Source: Flavobacteriaceae bacterium (lineage in GTDB: Bacteria > Bacteroidota > Bacteroidia > Flavobacteriales > Flavobacteriaceae). From it: a DNA stretch of 38,973 bases. The stretch is from the NCBI GenBank assembly GCA_029938265.1, contig JAOZVI010000008.1, positions 1-38,973 of the forward strand. The letters run 5' to 3'. Positions within the stretch are counted from its first letter, which is position 1, and each line of letters opens with the position of its first letter. The translations under genes and the position numbers were made by a program. Positions 8,994 to 16,342 of this stretch are shown one piece after another. The notes beneath the pieces were generated by a model. The model saw nothing but the letters and a program-made list of their open reading frames with translations, made no database searches and was not told the origin of the DNA.

Positions 8994-9650
8994 TTGGTTA
9001 AAAGATTATTTTTATTAGTTCTTTTATTATTTGTTTTAAATTTATCTGCTCAAAATTCAATAGACAGATCGTTAATAACCAAAGCAAAACAGATATTTAT
9101 TGAGTTTGATCTAATTGATAATCTAGAGTTAATAAGTACTGATAAGGGCCAGATTGAAGTTTTTTCAAAAAATGATTTTGGTGGGTCATCAAATTTTAAA
9201 TTAGAAGAGAAAAAAGGAATTATTTATATTGAAAATATAATTGACATACCTTTAAATAATGATTTACTAGATAAAGAATGTACTGTTCAACCCAATTTCC
9301 CTTCATTTATAATCACAATACCAAAAGATAGAGAAGTTGATATTTTTATTAAAGAGGGTAATTTCTTTACACAAGAATTTGAAGGAAATATTAATTTAAA
9401 AATTGAAAAGGGAATTGTAAATGTGAATGGTCTGAAAGGAAAAATGCAAGTAAAAATTGATATTGGAAATGTTTATTGTAATTTAAAAAATACTAAATTA
9501 GATGTTCATACAAATTTGGGTTTTATCAGAACTACTACATTTTTTAATTTTATAATAAATGATGATCAACATAAAAAAGGTGTTATTGATAGGCCTGAAA
9601 ACGAATTATATATAAAAGCTATAAAAGCAAATATTTTTTTAAAGAATTAA
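8994..9650 (+). CDS. Exported protein, DUF4097-like beta-solenoid, function unknown
   Basis: 218 aa beginning at a TTG two bases after the DksA-like stop; no in-frame ATG would keep the signal peptide (MVKRLFLLVLLLFVLNLSAQ, cleavage after SAQ). The mature part is a run of short alternating beta-strands (LELISTDKGQIEVFSKND, IDIFIKEGNFFTQEFEGNINLKIEKGIVNVNG, with some divergence between repeats). This fits the right-handed beta-solenoid style of DUF4097/GIN-type putative adhesins. I do not recognise a specific function. The tight spacing to the DksA-like gene and 24 bases to lspA place it in the ileS-lspA operon, where it is probably a periplasmic or outer-membrane-facing accessory. Confidence 0.75.
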   Translation: MVKRLFLLVLLLFVLNLSAQNSIDRSLITKAKQIFIEFDLIDNLELISTDKGQIEVFSKNDFGGSSNFKLEEKKGIIYIENIIDIPLNNDLLDKECTVQPNFPSFIITIPKDREVDIFIKEGNFFTQEFEGNINLKIEKGIVNVNGLKGKMQVKIDIGNVYCNLKNTKLDVHTNLGFIRTTTFFNFIINDDQHKKGVIDRPENELYIKAIKANIFLKN

Positions 9651-9674
9651 TACCTTAGTTAAATAAAAGTTCCG

Positions 9675-10337
9675 TTGAAGAAAGCAGTCATTTTCATTTT
9701 TATAATTTTATTAATAGATCAAATTTCTAAGATCTACATCAAAACTCATTTTGTTTTAAGCGAAGAAATAAAAGTTCTTGGATTAGACTGGTTTAGAATT
9801 CATTTTTTAGAGAATAACGGGATGGCTTGGGGCAAAGAGTTTGGTGGTGAATCAGGGAAATTATTTCTTACATTATTTAGATTGGTAGCTATAACCGGAA
9901 TAGGTTATTGGTTATACGACGCAGTAAGTAATAATTCTTCAAAAATATTAGTTACTGCGATATCTTTAATATTTGCCGGTGCTTTAGGTAATATTATTGA
10001 TTCAGTTATTTATGGTGAAATTTTTAGTGATAGCTACCGTAAAGTTGCTACATTTTTACCATCTGAAGGAGGCTATAGCTCACTTTTTCATGGAAAAGTG
10101 GTTGATATGTTATACTTCCCAATAATTGATATGACAATGCCGGAATGGATACCTTATGTCCATTTTACTTTACCGGAATGGTTACCTTTTATTGGAGGGA
10201 AATATTTTTCATTTTTTGAAAATAGAAATTTTACTTTTTTTGATCCTGTTTTTAATATAGCCGATTCTGCCATAAGTATAGGCGTTACTATTTTAATTGT
10301 ATTTAACAAAAAGGTTTTTCCTAATAAAGCTGATTAG
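9675..10337 (+). CDS. lspA: Lipoprotein signal peptidase (signal peptidase II)
   Basis: 220 aa, inner-membrane aspartyl protease that removes the signal peptide of prolipoproteins after diacylglyceryl transfer. The start is TTG at 9675 (MKKAVIFIFIILLIDQ); no ATG is available without losing the first helix and conserved Asp15 (LLIDQISK). Conserved blocks are NNGMAWG (~47-53), AGALGNIIDSVIYGEI (~101-116), VVDMLYFP with catalytic Asp144, and NIADSAI with catalytic Asp197. Compared with the ~165-aa E. coli enzyme there is extra sequence between the two catalytic aspartates, including two similar segments TMPEWIPYV and TLPEWLPFI; long LspA is, as far as I recall, usual in Bacteroidota. Its 3' end overlaps the convergent decarboxylase gene by 4 bases. 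Confidence 0.93.
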   Translation: MKKAVIFIFIILLIDQISKIYIKTHFVLSEEIKVLGLDWFRIHFLENNGMAWGKEFGGESGKLFLTLFRLVAITGIGYWLYDAVSNNSSKILVTAISLIFAGALGNIIDSVIYGEIFSDSYRKVATFLPSEGGYSSLFHGKVVDMLYFPIIDMTMPEWIPYVHFTLPEWLPFIGGKYFSFFENRNFTFFDPVFNIADSAISIGVTILIVFNKKVFPNKAD

Positions 10338-11575
10338 CGAATTTCTTTAAGAGCATTTATCAATTGTAGTAAATTGTCAATTTCTACATGATCCATAATT
10401 ACAACCTTAAACCATTTATTTCCTTCACTATGTTTTTGTGGAACTAAGTGATATTTTTCTGCCATATCTTCCGGAATATATTTGGCATGTATTGTGACGA
10501 TATTCATTTTTGCTTCACGAAAATATTTTATATCTAGTTCGTCTAATTGTTTACAAAACCAATCAGTTCGCATTTGAAGAACACTTATTTTCTCGTACCA
10601 GCCGTAGGGTCCATAAGTAAATAAGATCATCCAAAAAGCTATTGCATTTGCTCCTGATCTACTTCCACAAAGTGTAAGATCCATACCTTCAACATATTCT
10701 GCTTCTTTGGTCAAAACATTTTCAATTAATCCTTTTCTACATAAATAAACCCCTGTTCCATAAGGTGCTTGCAGCATTTTATGTGCATCAATCGTAATTG
10801 AACATATTTTTGAATTGGCAAAATTGATTGTTGATTTTTTATTGCTAAACGGATAAACAAAACCGCCGTAAGCACCATCAATATGAAGTTTATAAGGCAG
10901 ATCTAATTCTTCTAATAAATCTGTATATGTATCTGGATCGTCAACAGATCCAAACATGGTAGTAGCCATATTTGAAATTACAATAAAATATTTTTTCCCA
11001 TCTTTAACAGCATTTTTAACGATTTTTTCAAGCTCAATTCTATTAATAACTCTGTTTTCAAATTCAACAGGGATAGAATATAATTTAATACTCAATACAT
11101 TAGACCCTTTTGGGATAGAATAGTGTGTGTCTTCGGAAGCTAATATTGCGATTTCACTATTTTTCGCATTGTATTTATTGATAAAATAATTTCTAAAAAC
11201 CCACATGGCCTGAATATTGGCTTCGGTACCTCCCGGAGCAATATAACCATCAAATTCATTTTCTTCAATTTTAAAAACATCTACAGCCAACACTTTTAAA
11301 ACCTCACGTTCAATTTCTTGAGTACCTTTAAAGGCAGCTTCAGAAGAGCCAAATGTGTGACAACCAATATGATTTGGATTGGCGACATAAGATTTTAAAG
11401 TAGGTGCATCTTTCAAAAACGGGGCATCACTGTAAAAAACTTTTTCATCCAATTTTGATGCTGGATATCCCAAAGAAGTATCTTGAGAAAAATCAACATT
11501 TTCTGATAATGCTTTTTCAATTTTGTCTTGACGTTCTTTTTGGTTGAGCTTTTTCCAATATTTCATTTTCGACAT
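10334..11575 (-). CDS. PLP-dependent group II decarboxylase (histidine/glutamate-decarboxylase-like)
   Basis: 413 aa, fold-type I PLP enzyme of the group II amino-acid decarboxylases. Visible PLP residues: GGTEAN (115-120) for phosphate, His151 in SEDTHYS stacking on the ring, Asp233 in HIDGAYGG for the pyridine nitrogen, and the Schiff-base Lys266 in IDAHKM. The N-terminal HIGCHTFGSSEAAF segment lines the substrate pocket. Similar proteins are annotated as histidine decarboxylase or simply pyridoxal-dependent decarboxylase; the substrate cannot be fixed from sequence. It stands alone on the minus strand with no amino-acid/amine antiporter beside it, unlike acid-resistance decarboxylase operons, so a biosynthetic or scavenging role is as likely. 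The first Met is used; Met4 is an alternative. Confidence 0.88.
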   Translation of the reverse strand: MSKMKYWKKLNQKERQDKIEKALSENVDFSQDTSLGYPASKLDEKVFYSDAPFLKDAPTLKSYVANPNHIGCHTFGSSEAAFKGTQEIEREVLKVLAVDVFKIEENEFDGYIAPGGTEANIQAMWVFRNYFINKYNAKNSEIAILASEDTHYSIPKGSNVLSIKLYSIPVEFENRVINRIELEKIVKNAVKDGKKYFIVISNMATTMFGSVDDPDTYTDLLEELDLPYKLHIDGAYGGFVYPFSNKKSTINFANSKICSITIDAHKMLQAPYGTGVYLCRKGLIENVLTKEAEYVEGMDLTLCGSRSGANAIAFWMILFTYGPYGWYEKISVLQMRTDWFCKQLDELDIKYFREAKMNIVTIHAKYIPEDMAEKYHLVPQKHSEGNKWFKVVIMDHVEIDNLLQLINALKEIR

Positions 11576-11616
11576 TTTTAATGATTAAAATGTAATTTTC
11601 TAAAAAAATTAGGATG

Positions 11617-11624
11617 CAAATTTA
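11617..11624 (-). promoter_or_regulatory. Candidate -7 promoter element for the decarboxylase gene
   Basis: On the minus strand this reads TAAATTTG, a full match to TAnnTTTG, 41 bases upstream of the decarboxylase ATG. I see no convincing -33 element. A 7-of-8 match for the opposite gene (TATTTTTA, 11649-11656) lies nearby. Confidence 0.5.
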
Positions 11625-11693
11625 CAAATTAATAAACTCTTTTTTGTGTATTTTTACATGAGAAAGTCTTATAATAATAATTAAGAGAAAAGT

Positions 11694-12308
11694 ATGAAAA
11701 AAGTAATTATGTATATACTGGCAATATTGTTGGGATTTCTCATTGCGGAAAAAATATACAAAAAAGAAAGCAATACACACATACAAGAAGATACTCAAGT
11801 AATGATGCACAGTATTAATAATATGAGTAAATTAATTGTGTCAGAAGGGATCTTTAGTGAAGTTTATAATTATCAGGATGCAAAAAAATATTTTTATGAT
11901 ACTTTTGAATTCAGAAAAAGTGTTATTGTAACTGTTAATGCCAAAGTGCAGGTGCTTTTTGATTTAAATGAGATGGATGTTGAAATTGATTCGATCAATA
12001 AAAGAATTATTATCAAATCAATACCAAAAGAAGAAATTACAATTATTCCTCAGGTTAAATATTTTGACCTACAACAAAGCACTTTTAATACTTTTGATAA
12101 AGAAGAGCTAAATAAGATCAATAAAAAAAGTATTGATAAAATCAAACAAACTGCTGAAGTTAGTAATTTGATAGAAAATGCCAGAGAAAGATTAATAATT
12201 GAATTGACAAAAATATATCAGTTATCTAATATTTTAGGTTGGGAGGTTGTAGATGAAACAGATATGCAGTTGATGGATAATTTTGTACAGGAAAAGCCTA
12301 AATTTTGA
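11694..12308 (+). CDS. DUF4230 membrane-anchored protein
   Basis: 204 aa. One N-terminal membrane segment (VIMYILAILLGFLIAEKIY, residues ~4-22) is followed by a soluble domain of the DUF4230 type: a conserved LIVSEGIFSEVYNY-like strand, the RKSVIVTVNAKVQVLFDL strand pair, then a helical tail with QTAEVSNLIENARERL and a terminal LGWEVVDET. The domain is widespread and its function is unknown to me; the shape suggests a single-pass protein with a periplasmic or cytoplasmic SPFH/prohibitin-like sheet-helix layout, which is inference. Its stop codon overlaps the uvrC TTG start (TTGA), so the two genes are translationally coupled. A link to DNA repair is not implied by the sequence itself. Confidence 0.82.
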   Translation: MKKVIMYILAILLGFLIAEKIYKKESNTHIQEDTQVMMHSINNMSKLIVSEGIFSEVYNYQDAKKYFYDTFEFRKSVIVTVNAKVQVLFDLNEMDVEIDSINKRIIIKSIPKEEITIIPQVKYFDLQQSTFNTFDKEELNKINKKSIDKIKQTAEVSNLIENARERLIIELTKIYQLSNILGWEVVDETDMQLMDNFVQEKPKF

Positions 12309-14086
12309 ACATAAAAGTCTTAATTAAATCTTTACCGGATGCACCCGGAGTATATCAATACTTTGATAAGGATGGAAAGATTTTATACATCGGAAAAGCA
12401 AAAAATTTAAAAAAAAGAGTTGCTTCATATTTTACCAAGAATCATGATTATGGTAAAACCAGAGTTTTAGTAAAAAAGATTTTTGATATTAAGCATATTG
12501 TTGTGGAGACAGAAACGGATGCTCTGCTGTTAGAGAATAATCTTATAAAAAAATACCAACCCCGTTATAATATTTTATTAAAAGATGATAAAACATATCC
12601 CTGGATCTGTATTAAAAATGAACCTTTTCCAAGAGTATTCTTAACCAGAAATATTTTTAAAGATGGTTCAGAATATTTTGGACCTTACACTTCAGTTAGA
12701 ACCGCTCGTGCACTGTTATCATTGATAAAAGAGTTATACCCTTTACGTACCTGTAATTATAACCTATCATCTCAAAATATTAAAAATAAAAAATACAAGC
12801 TTTGTTTAGAATATCATATTAAAAATTGTAAAGGTGCTTGTGAAGGATTGCAAAGCGAGTCTGATTATCAAAGTGATATAAAAGAAATAAGGAATATTGT
12901 TAAAGGTAGTTTTAAGTCTGCTATGCAGAAGTTTAAATTATTAATGTATGATCTTTCTGATAAAACTGAATATGAAGAAGCAGATAAGATCAAAAACAAA
13001 ATTAATTTATTAGCCAATTATCAGTCAAAATCTACTATAGTAAATCCATCGATAACCAATGTTGATGTTTTTTCAATAATTTCTGATGAATTGTATGCTT
13101 ATATTAATTTCTTAAAAATTTCTAATGGTGCGATTATTCAATCTCATACAGCCGAATTTAAAAAGAAATTAAATGAAAGTGATAAGCAATTATTAGAATT
13201 GGCAATAGTAGAGATCATGCAAAGATTTAATTCTTTTTCAAAAGAGATTTACGTTCCTTTTAAAGTTGAAGTTGGCGAAAATATTAAAGTTACTGTACCT
13301 AAAGTAGGTGATAAAAAAAGAATTGTTGATTTATCAGTAAGAAATGCAAAATATTACCGACAAGAACAATTCAAGCAAATTCAAATTATTGATCCGGAAA
13401 GACATATTAATAGAATAATGAAACAAATGCAGGGTGATTTGCGTCTAACAGGTGAGCCCAGACATATTGAGTGTTTTGATAATTCAAATATTCAGGGGAC
13501 AAATCCTGTTGCGGCATGTGTTGTATTTAAAAACGGGAAGCCCAGTAAAAAAGAATATCGGCATTTTAATATAGAAACGGTTGTTGGTGCAGATGATTTT
13601 GCATCTATGGAAGAGGTTGTACACAGAAGGTATAAAAGGCTTTTGGATGAAGATCAGGATTTGCCACAATTGATAGTGATTGATGGAGGTAAAGGGCAAT
13701 TGAATTCGGCATTAAAAAGCTTGAAGGTTCTAGGGTTAAGAGGTAAAATAGCCATAATTGGAATAGCAAAAAGGTTAGAAGAAATTTACTATCCGGATGA
13801 CCCGATACCTTTATATTTGGATAAAAAATCAGAAACATTAAAGATAATTCAGCAATTAAGAAATGAGGCGCATAGATTTGGAATCACACATCATAGAAAC
13901 AAAAGAAGTAAAAGTGCAATTCAATCTGAACTGTCAAATATTAACGGAATAGGTGAAAAAACAATAATGAATTTATTAAAAGAATATAAATCTGTTAAAA
14001 GGATTCAAGAGACTTCTTTAGAAGATTTGGTAAAAATTATTGGTAAAGATAAAGCAACCAAAATATATATTCATTATCATCAATAA
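12305..14086 (+). CDS. uvrC: UvrABC excinuclease subunit C
   Basis: 593 aa, the dual-incision nuclease of nucleotide excision repair, acting on the UvrB-DNA complex. The N-terminal GIY-YIG domain reads GVYQYFDKDGKILYIGKAKNL (~15-35, incision 3' of the lesion). A four-cysteine-like motif region (RTCNYNL...KLCLEYHIKNCKGACEG) follows, then a UvrB-interacting UVR helix around residues 200-235. The RNase H-like domain includes ECFDNSNIQGTNPVAACVVF and LIVIDGGKGQLNSA with HRFGITHHR (5' incision). Tandem helix-hairpin-helix motifs close the protein (NINGIGEKTIMNLL, IIGKDKATKIY). The start is TTG at 12305, overlapping the DUF4230 stop by 4 bases; the sequence from Met1 aligns with normal UvrC N-termini, so this start is well supported. 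Confidence 0.96.
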   Translation: MNIKVLIKSLPDAPGVYQYFDKDGKILYIGKAKNLKKRVASYFTKNHDYGKTRVLVKKIFDIKHIVVETETDALLLENNLIKKYQPRYNILLKDDKTYPWICIKNEPFPRVFLTRNIFKDGSEYFGPYTSVRTARALLSLIKELYPLRTCNYNLSSQNIKNKKYKLCLEYHIKNCKGACEGLQSESDYQSDIKEIRNIVKGSFKSAMQKFKLLMYDLSDKTEYEEADKIKNKINLLANYQSKSTIVNPSITNVDVFSIISDELYAYINFLKISNGAIIQSHTAEFKKKLNESDKQLLELAIVEIMQRFNSFSKEIYVPFKVEVGENIKVTVPKVGDKKRIVDLSVRNAKYYRQEQFKQIQIIDPERHINRIMKQMQGDLRLTGEPRHIECFDNSNIQGTNPVAACVVFKNGKPSKKEYRHFNIETVVGADDFASMEEVVHRRYKRLLDEDQDLPQLIVIDGGKGQLNSALKSLKVLGLRGKIAIIGIAKRLEEIYYPDDPIPLYLDKKSETLKIIQQLRNEAHRFGITHHRNKRSKSAIQSELSNINGIGEKTIMNLLKEYKSVKRIQETSLEDLVKIIGKDKATKIYIHYHQ

Positions 14087-14113
14087 TAAAAAGCATTTTA
14101 CGTTATAAAGATA

Positions 14114-16342
14114 ATGGAGAAAAACCTTTTCATATTATTTTTACTTATTACATCATTAACTTTTGCACAACATGATTTGAAGCAAAATGATGATGTAAAA
14201 GTTGGTTTGGTATTAAGTGGCGGAGGTGCTAAAGGTTTTGCACATGTTGGCGTTATAAAAGTACTTGAAGAAGCAGGTGTTAGAATTGATTATATCGCTG
14301 GCACAAGTATGGGGGCAATAATTGGGGGCTTATATGCTTCGGGCTATAATGCAAACGAATTAGACTCAATCTTACATGTTCACGATTTTGATGTTTTAAT
14401 TAGAGATGAGAAATCACGAAAGGCAAATTCTTTCTATCAAAGAAAAAATGCAAATAAATATGCATTAACATTACCAATTCAAAATAAAAAAATTGGATTA
14501 CCAACTGCAATTTCCAGAGGTCAAAATGTTTTTAATCTTTTTTCTCAATTGACCAAACATGTTCATGATATAGAAGATTTTAGCAAACTACCAATTCCTT
14601 TTTTATGTGTTGCAACCGATTTAGAAACTGGTGAAGAAGTTATATTGGATAAAGGTTTTTTACCTGAAGCAATTAGAGCTAGTGGTTCCTTCCCGGGTTT
14701 ATTAACTCCGGCAGAAATTGATGGTAAAATGTTAGTTGATGGTGGTATTGTTGATAATTTTCCGGTTGAAAAATTAAAAGATAAAGAAGTTGATTACATA
14801 ATTGGAGTTGATGTTCAGGGAGGTTTACACAGGATGGATGATTTGGGTTCGGTACCAATGATCTTAATGCAGATAGTGGGTTTTCAGATGTATAAAGATT
14901 TTCAAGGAAAAAAAGAATTAACCGATATTTACTTAAAACCTGACATGTCAAAATTTAATGATTTTTCATTTGATGAAAAGGAAATAATTGTTAGTGAAGG
15001 TGAAAAGGCAGCTAGAGAAAAATTTGAAGAATTAAAGAATATTGCAGATAAACAAACTAGAAACAAACATCACAACTCAATTAGTACTTTTGTTTTAAAT
15101 GGTGATATTGTCATTAAAGAGATTGAAATTAACGGTAATAAACATTATACTGAAAACTACTGTATAGATAAGCTTAAATTTATTGAGGGAGAAACGATTA
15201 GCCAAAAAAAATTTATTGAAGGTATCAATGCTTTATCGGCAACCGAAAATTTTGAAAGTATTCAGTATAGATTTTTTCCAGTTCAGGGCGGAACAAAGAT
15301 CCAACTTAAATTAATTGAAAATGAAATTTCATCTTATTTACAATTTGGTATTCATTATGATGATCTGTATAAAACAGGTGTTTTGGTTAATTTTACTAAA
15401 AAACATGCACTTTTTAAAAATGATTTCTTATCGGCTGATTTTGTAATTGGAGACAACTTTAGATACAACATTGATTTCTTTTTAGACAATGGTTTTAATT
15501 GGAGTATTGGATTTAATACTAGATATAATTCATTTAGTCAGAATATTACTTCATATTTTTTACCTCAAGTAACTAAAGAAGAGGATTTGAGTCTTAGAAT
15601 TCCTGTTAACTATTCTGATTTTACAACTCAATTTTTTATTCAAAGAACTTTTACAAATAAACTTGCTTTGAGAATTGGTGCAGAAGACAAATATTTAAAC
15701 GTTAATTATAAAGAAATTATTAATGATGAAACTGTAAAAAACCATATTGATAAAAGTAATTATTTTAATGTTTTTGCTAAAGTGACTTATGATTCTTATG
15801 ACACAAAATTTTCTCCAAAAAAAGGTTTTTATTTTGATTCAAATTATAAATTATATTTAATATCATCAGATTATAATAATAAATTCAATTCTTTTTCTCA
15901 AGTTTATGGTAATATTGGTTATGCTTATACGTTTTTTAATAAATTAACATTACACGCAACTTCGGAAGCAGGAATTACTATTGGGTCTAGTGGAAATGTT
16001 GTACACGATTATCATTTAGGAGGAAATAATGAAAATTTCATCAATACATTTTTTCCTTTTTATGGTTATGAAGTAGGCGGTTTAAATGGCAGCTCTTTTT
16101 TATTATCTGGATTAACCATCCGTTATGAAGTATATAAGAAAAATTATATTTCCTTTACAGGGAATTTTGCAAGGGTAGAGGATGATCTATGGAATGGAGG
16201 TTTTATTTTTGCAGAAACAAAAACAGGATATGCTTTTGGATATGGTTTAGACACCTTTATTGGTCCCATCGAATTAAAATATTCATGGTCTCCTGAAACT
16301 AATAACAAATATTGGTATTTTAATTTAGGCTTTTGGTTTTAG
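14114..16342 (+). CDS. Patatin-like phospholipase fused to POTRA and Omp85-type barrel
   Basis: 742 aa. A signal peptide (ends LTFAQ) precedes a patatin domain: oxyanion loop SGGGAKG (~35-41), nucleophile elbow GTSMG with Ser65, and DGG with Asp209, which complete the Ser-Asp dyad. Residues ~325-405 form one POTRA-like unit (VIKEIEINGNKHYTENYCIDKL). The rest (~405-742) is a strand-rich beta-barrel with a terminal aromatic strand (WYFNLGFWF), like the surface-antigen/BamA family. The layout matches type Vd autotransporter phospholipases such as PlpD, here a form common in Bacteroidota. It would sit in the outer membrane with the lipase domain either periplasmic or exposed. All catalytic residues are intact; the lipid substrate is unknown. 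It is 27 bases after uvrC, and its end overlaps the convergent RND gene by 23 bases. Confidence 0.9.
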   Translation: MEKNLFILFLLITSLTFAQHDLKQNDDVKVGLVLSGGGAKGFAHVGVIKVLEEAGVRIDYIAGTSMGAIIGGLYASGYNANELDSILHVHDFDVLIRDEKSRKANSFYQRKNANKYALTLPIQNKKIGLPTAISRGQNVFNLFSQLTKHVHDIEDFSKLPIPFLCVATDLETGEEVILDKGFLPEAIRASGSFPGLLTPAEIDGKMLVDGGIVDNFPVEKLKDKEVDYIIGVDVQGGLHRMDDLGSVPMILMQIVGFQMYKDFQGKKELTDIYLKPDMSKFNDFSFDEKEIIVSEGEKAAREKFEELKNIADKQTRNKHHNSISTFVLNGDIVIKEIEINGNKHYTENYCIDKLKFIEGETISQKKFIEGINALSATENFESIQYRFFPVQGGTKIQLKLIENEISSYLQFGIHYDDLYKTGVLVNFTKKHALFKNDFLSADFVIGDNFRYNIDFFLDNGFNWSIGFNTRYNSFSQNITSYFLPQVTKEEDLSLRIPVNYSDFTTQFFIQRTFTNKLALRIGAEDKYLNVNYKEIINDETVKNHIDKSNYFNVFAKVTYDSYDTKFSPKKGFYFDSNYKLYLISSDYNNKFNSFSQVYGNIGYAYTFFNKLTLHATSEAGITIGSSGNVVHDYHLGGNNENFINTFFPFYGYEVGGLNGSSFLLSGLTIRYEVYKKNYISFTGNFARVEDDLWNGGFIFAETKTGYAFGYGLDTFIGPIELKYSWSPETNNKYWYFNLGFWF

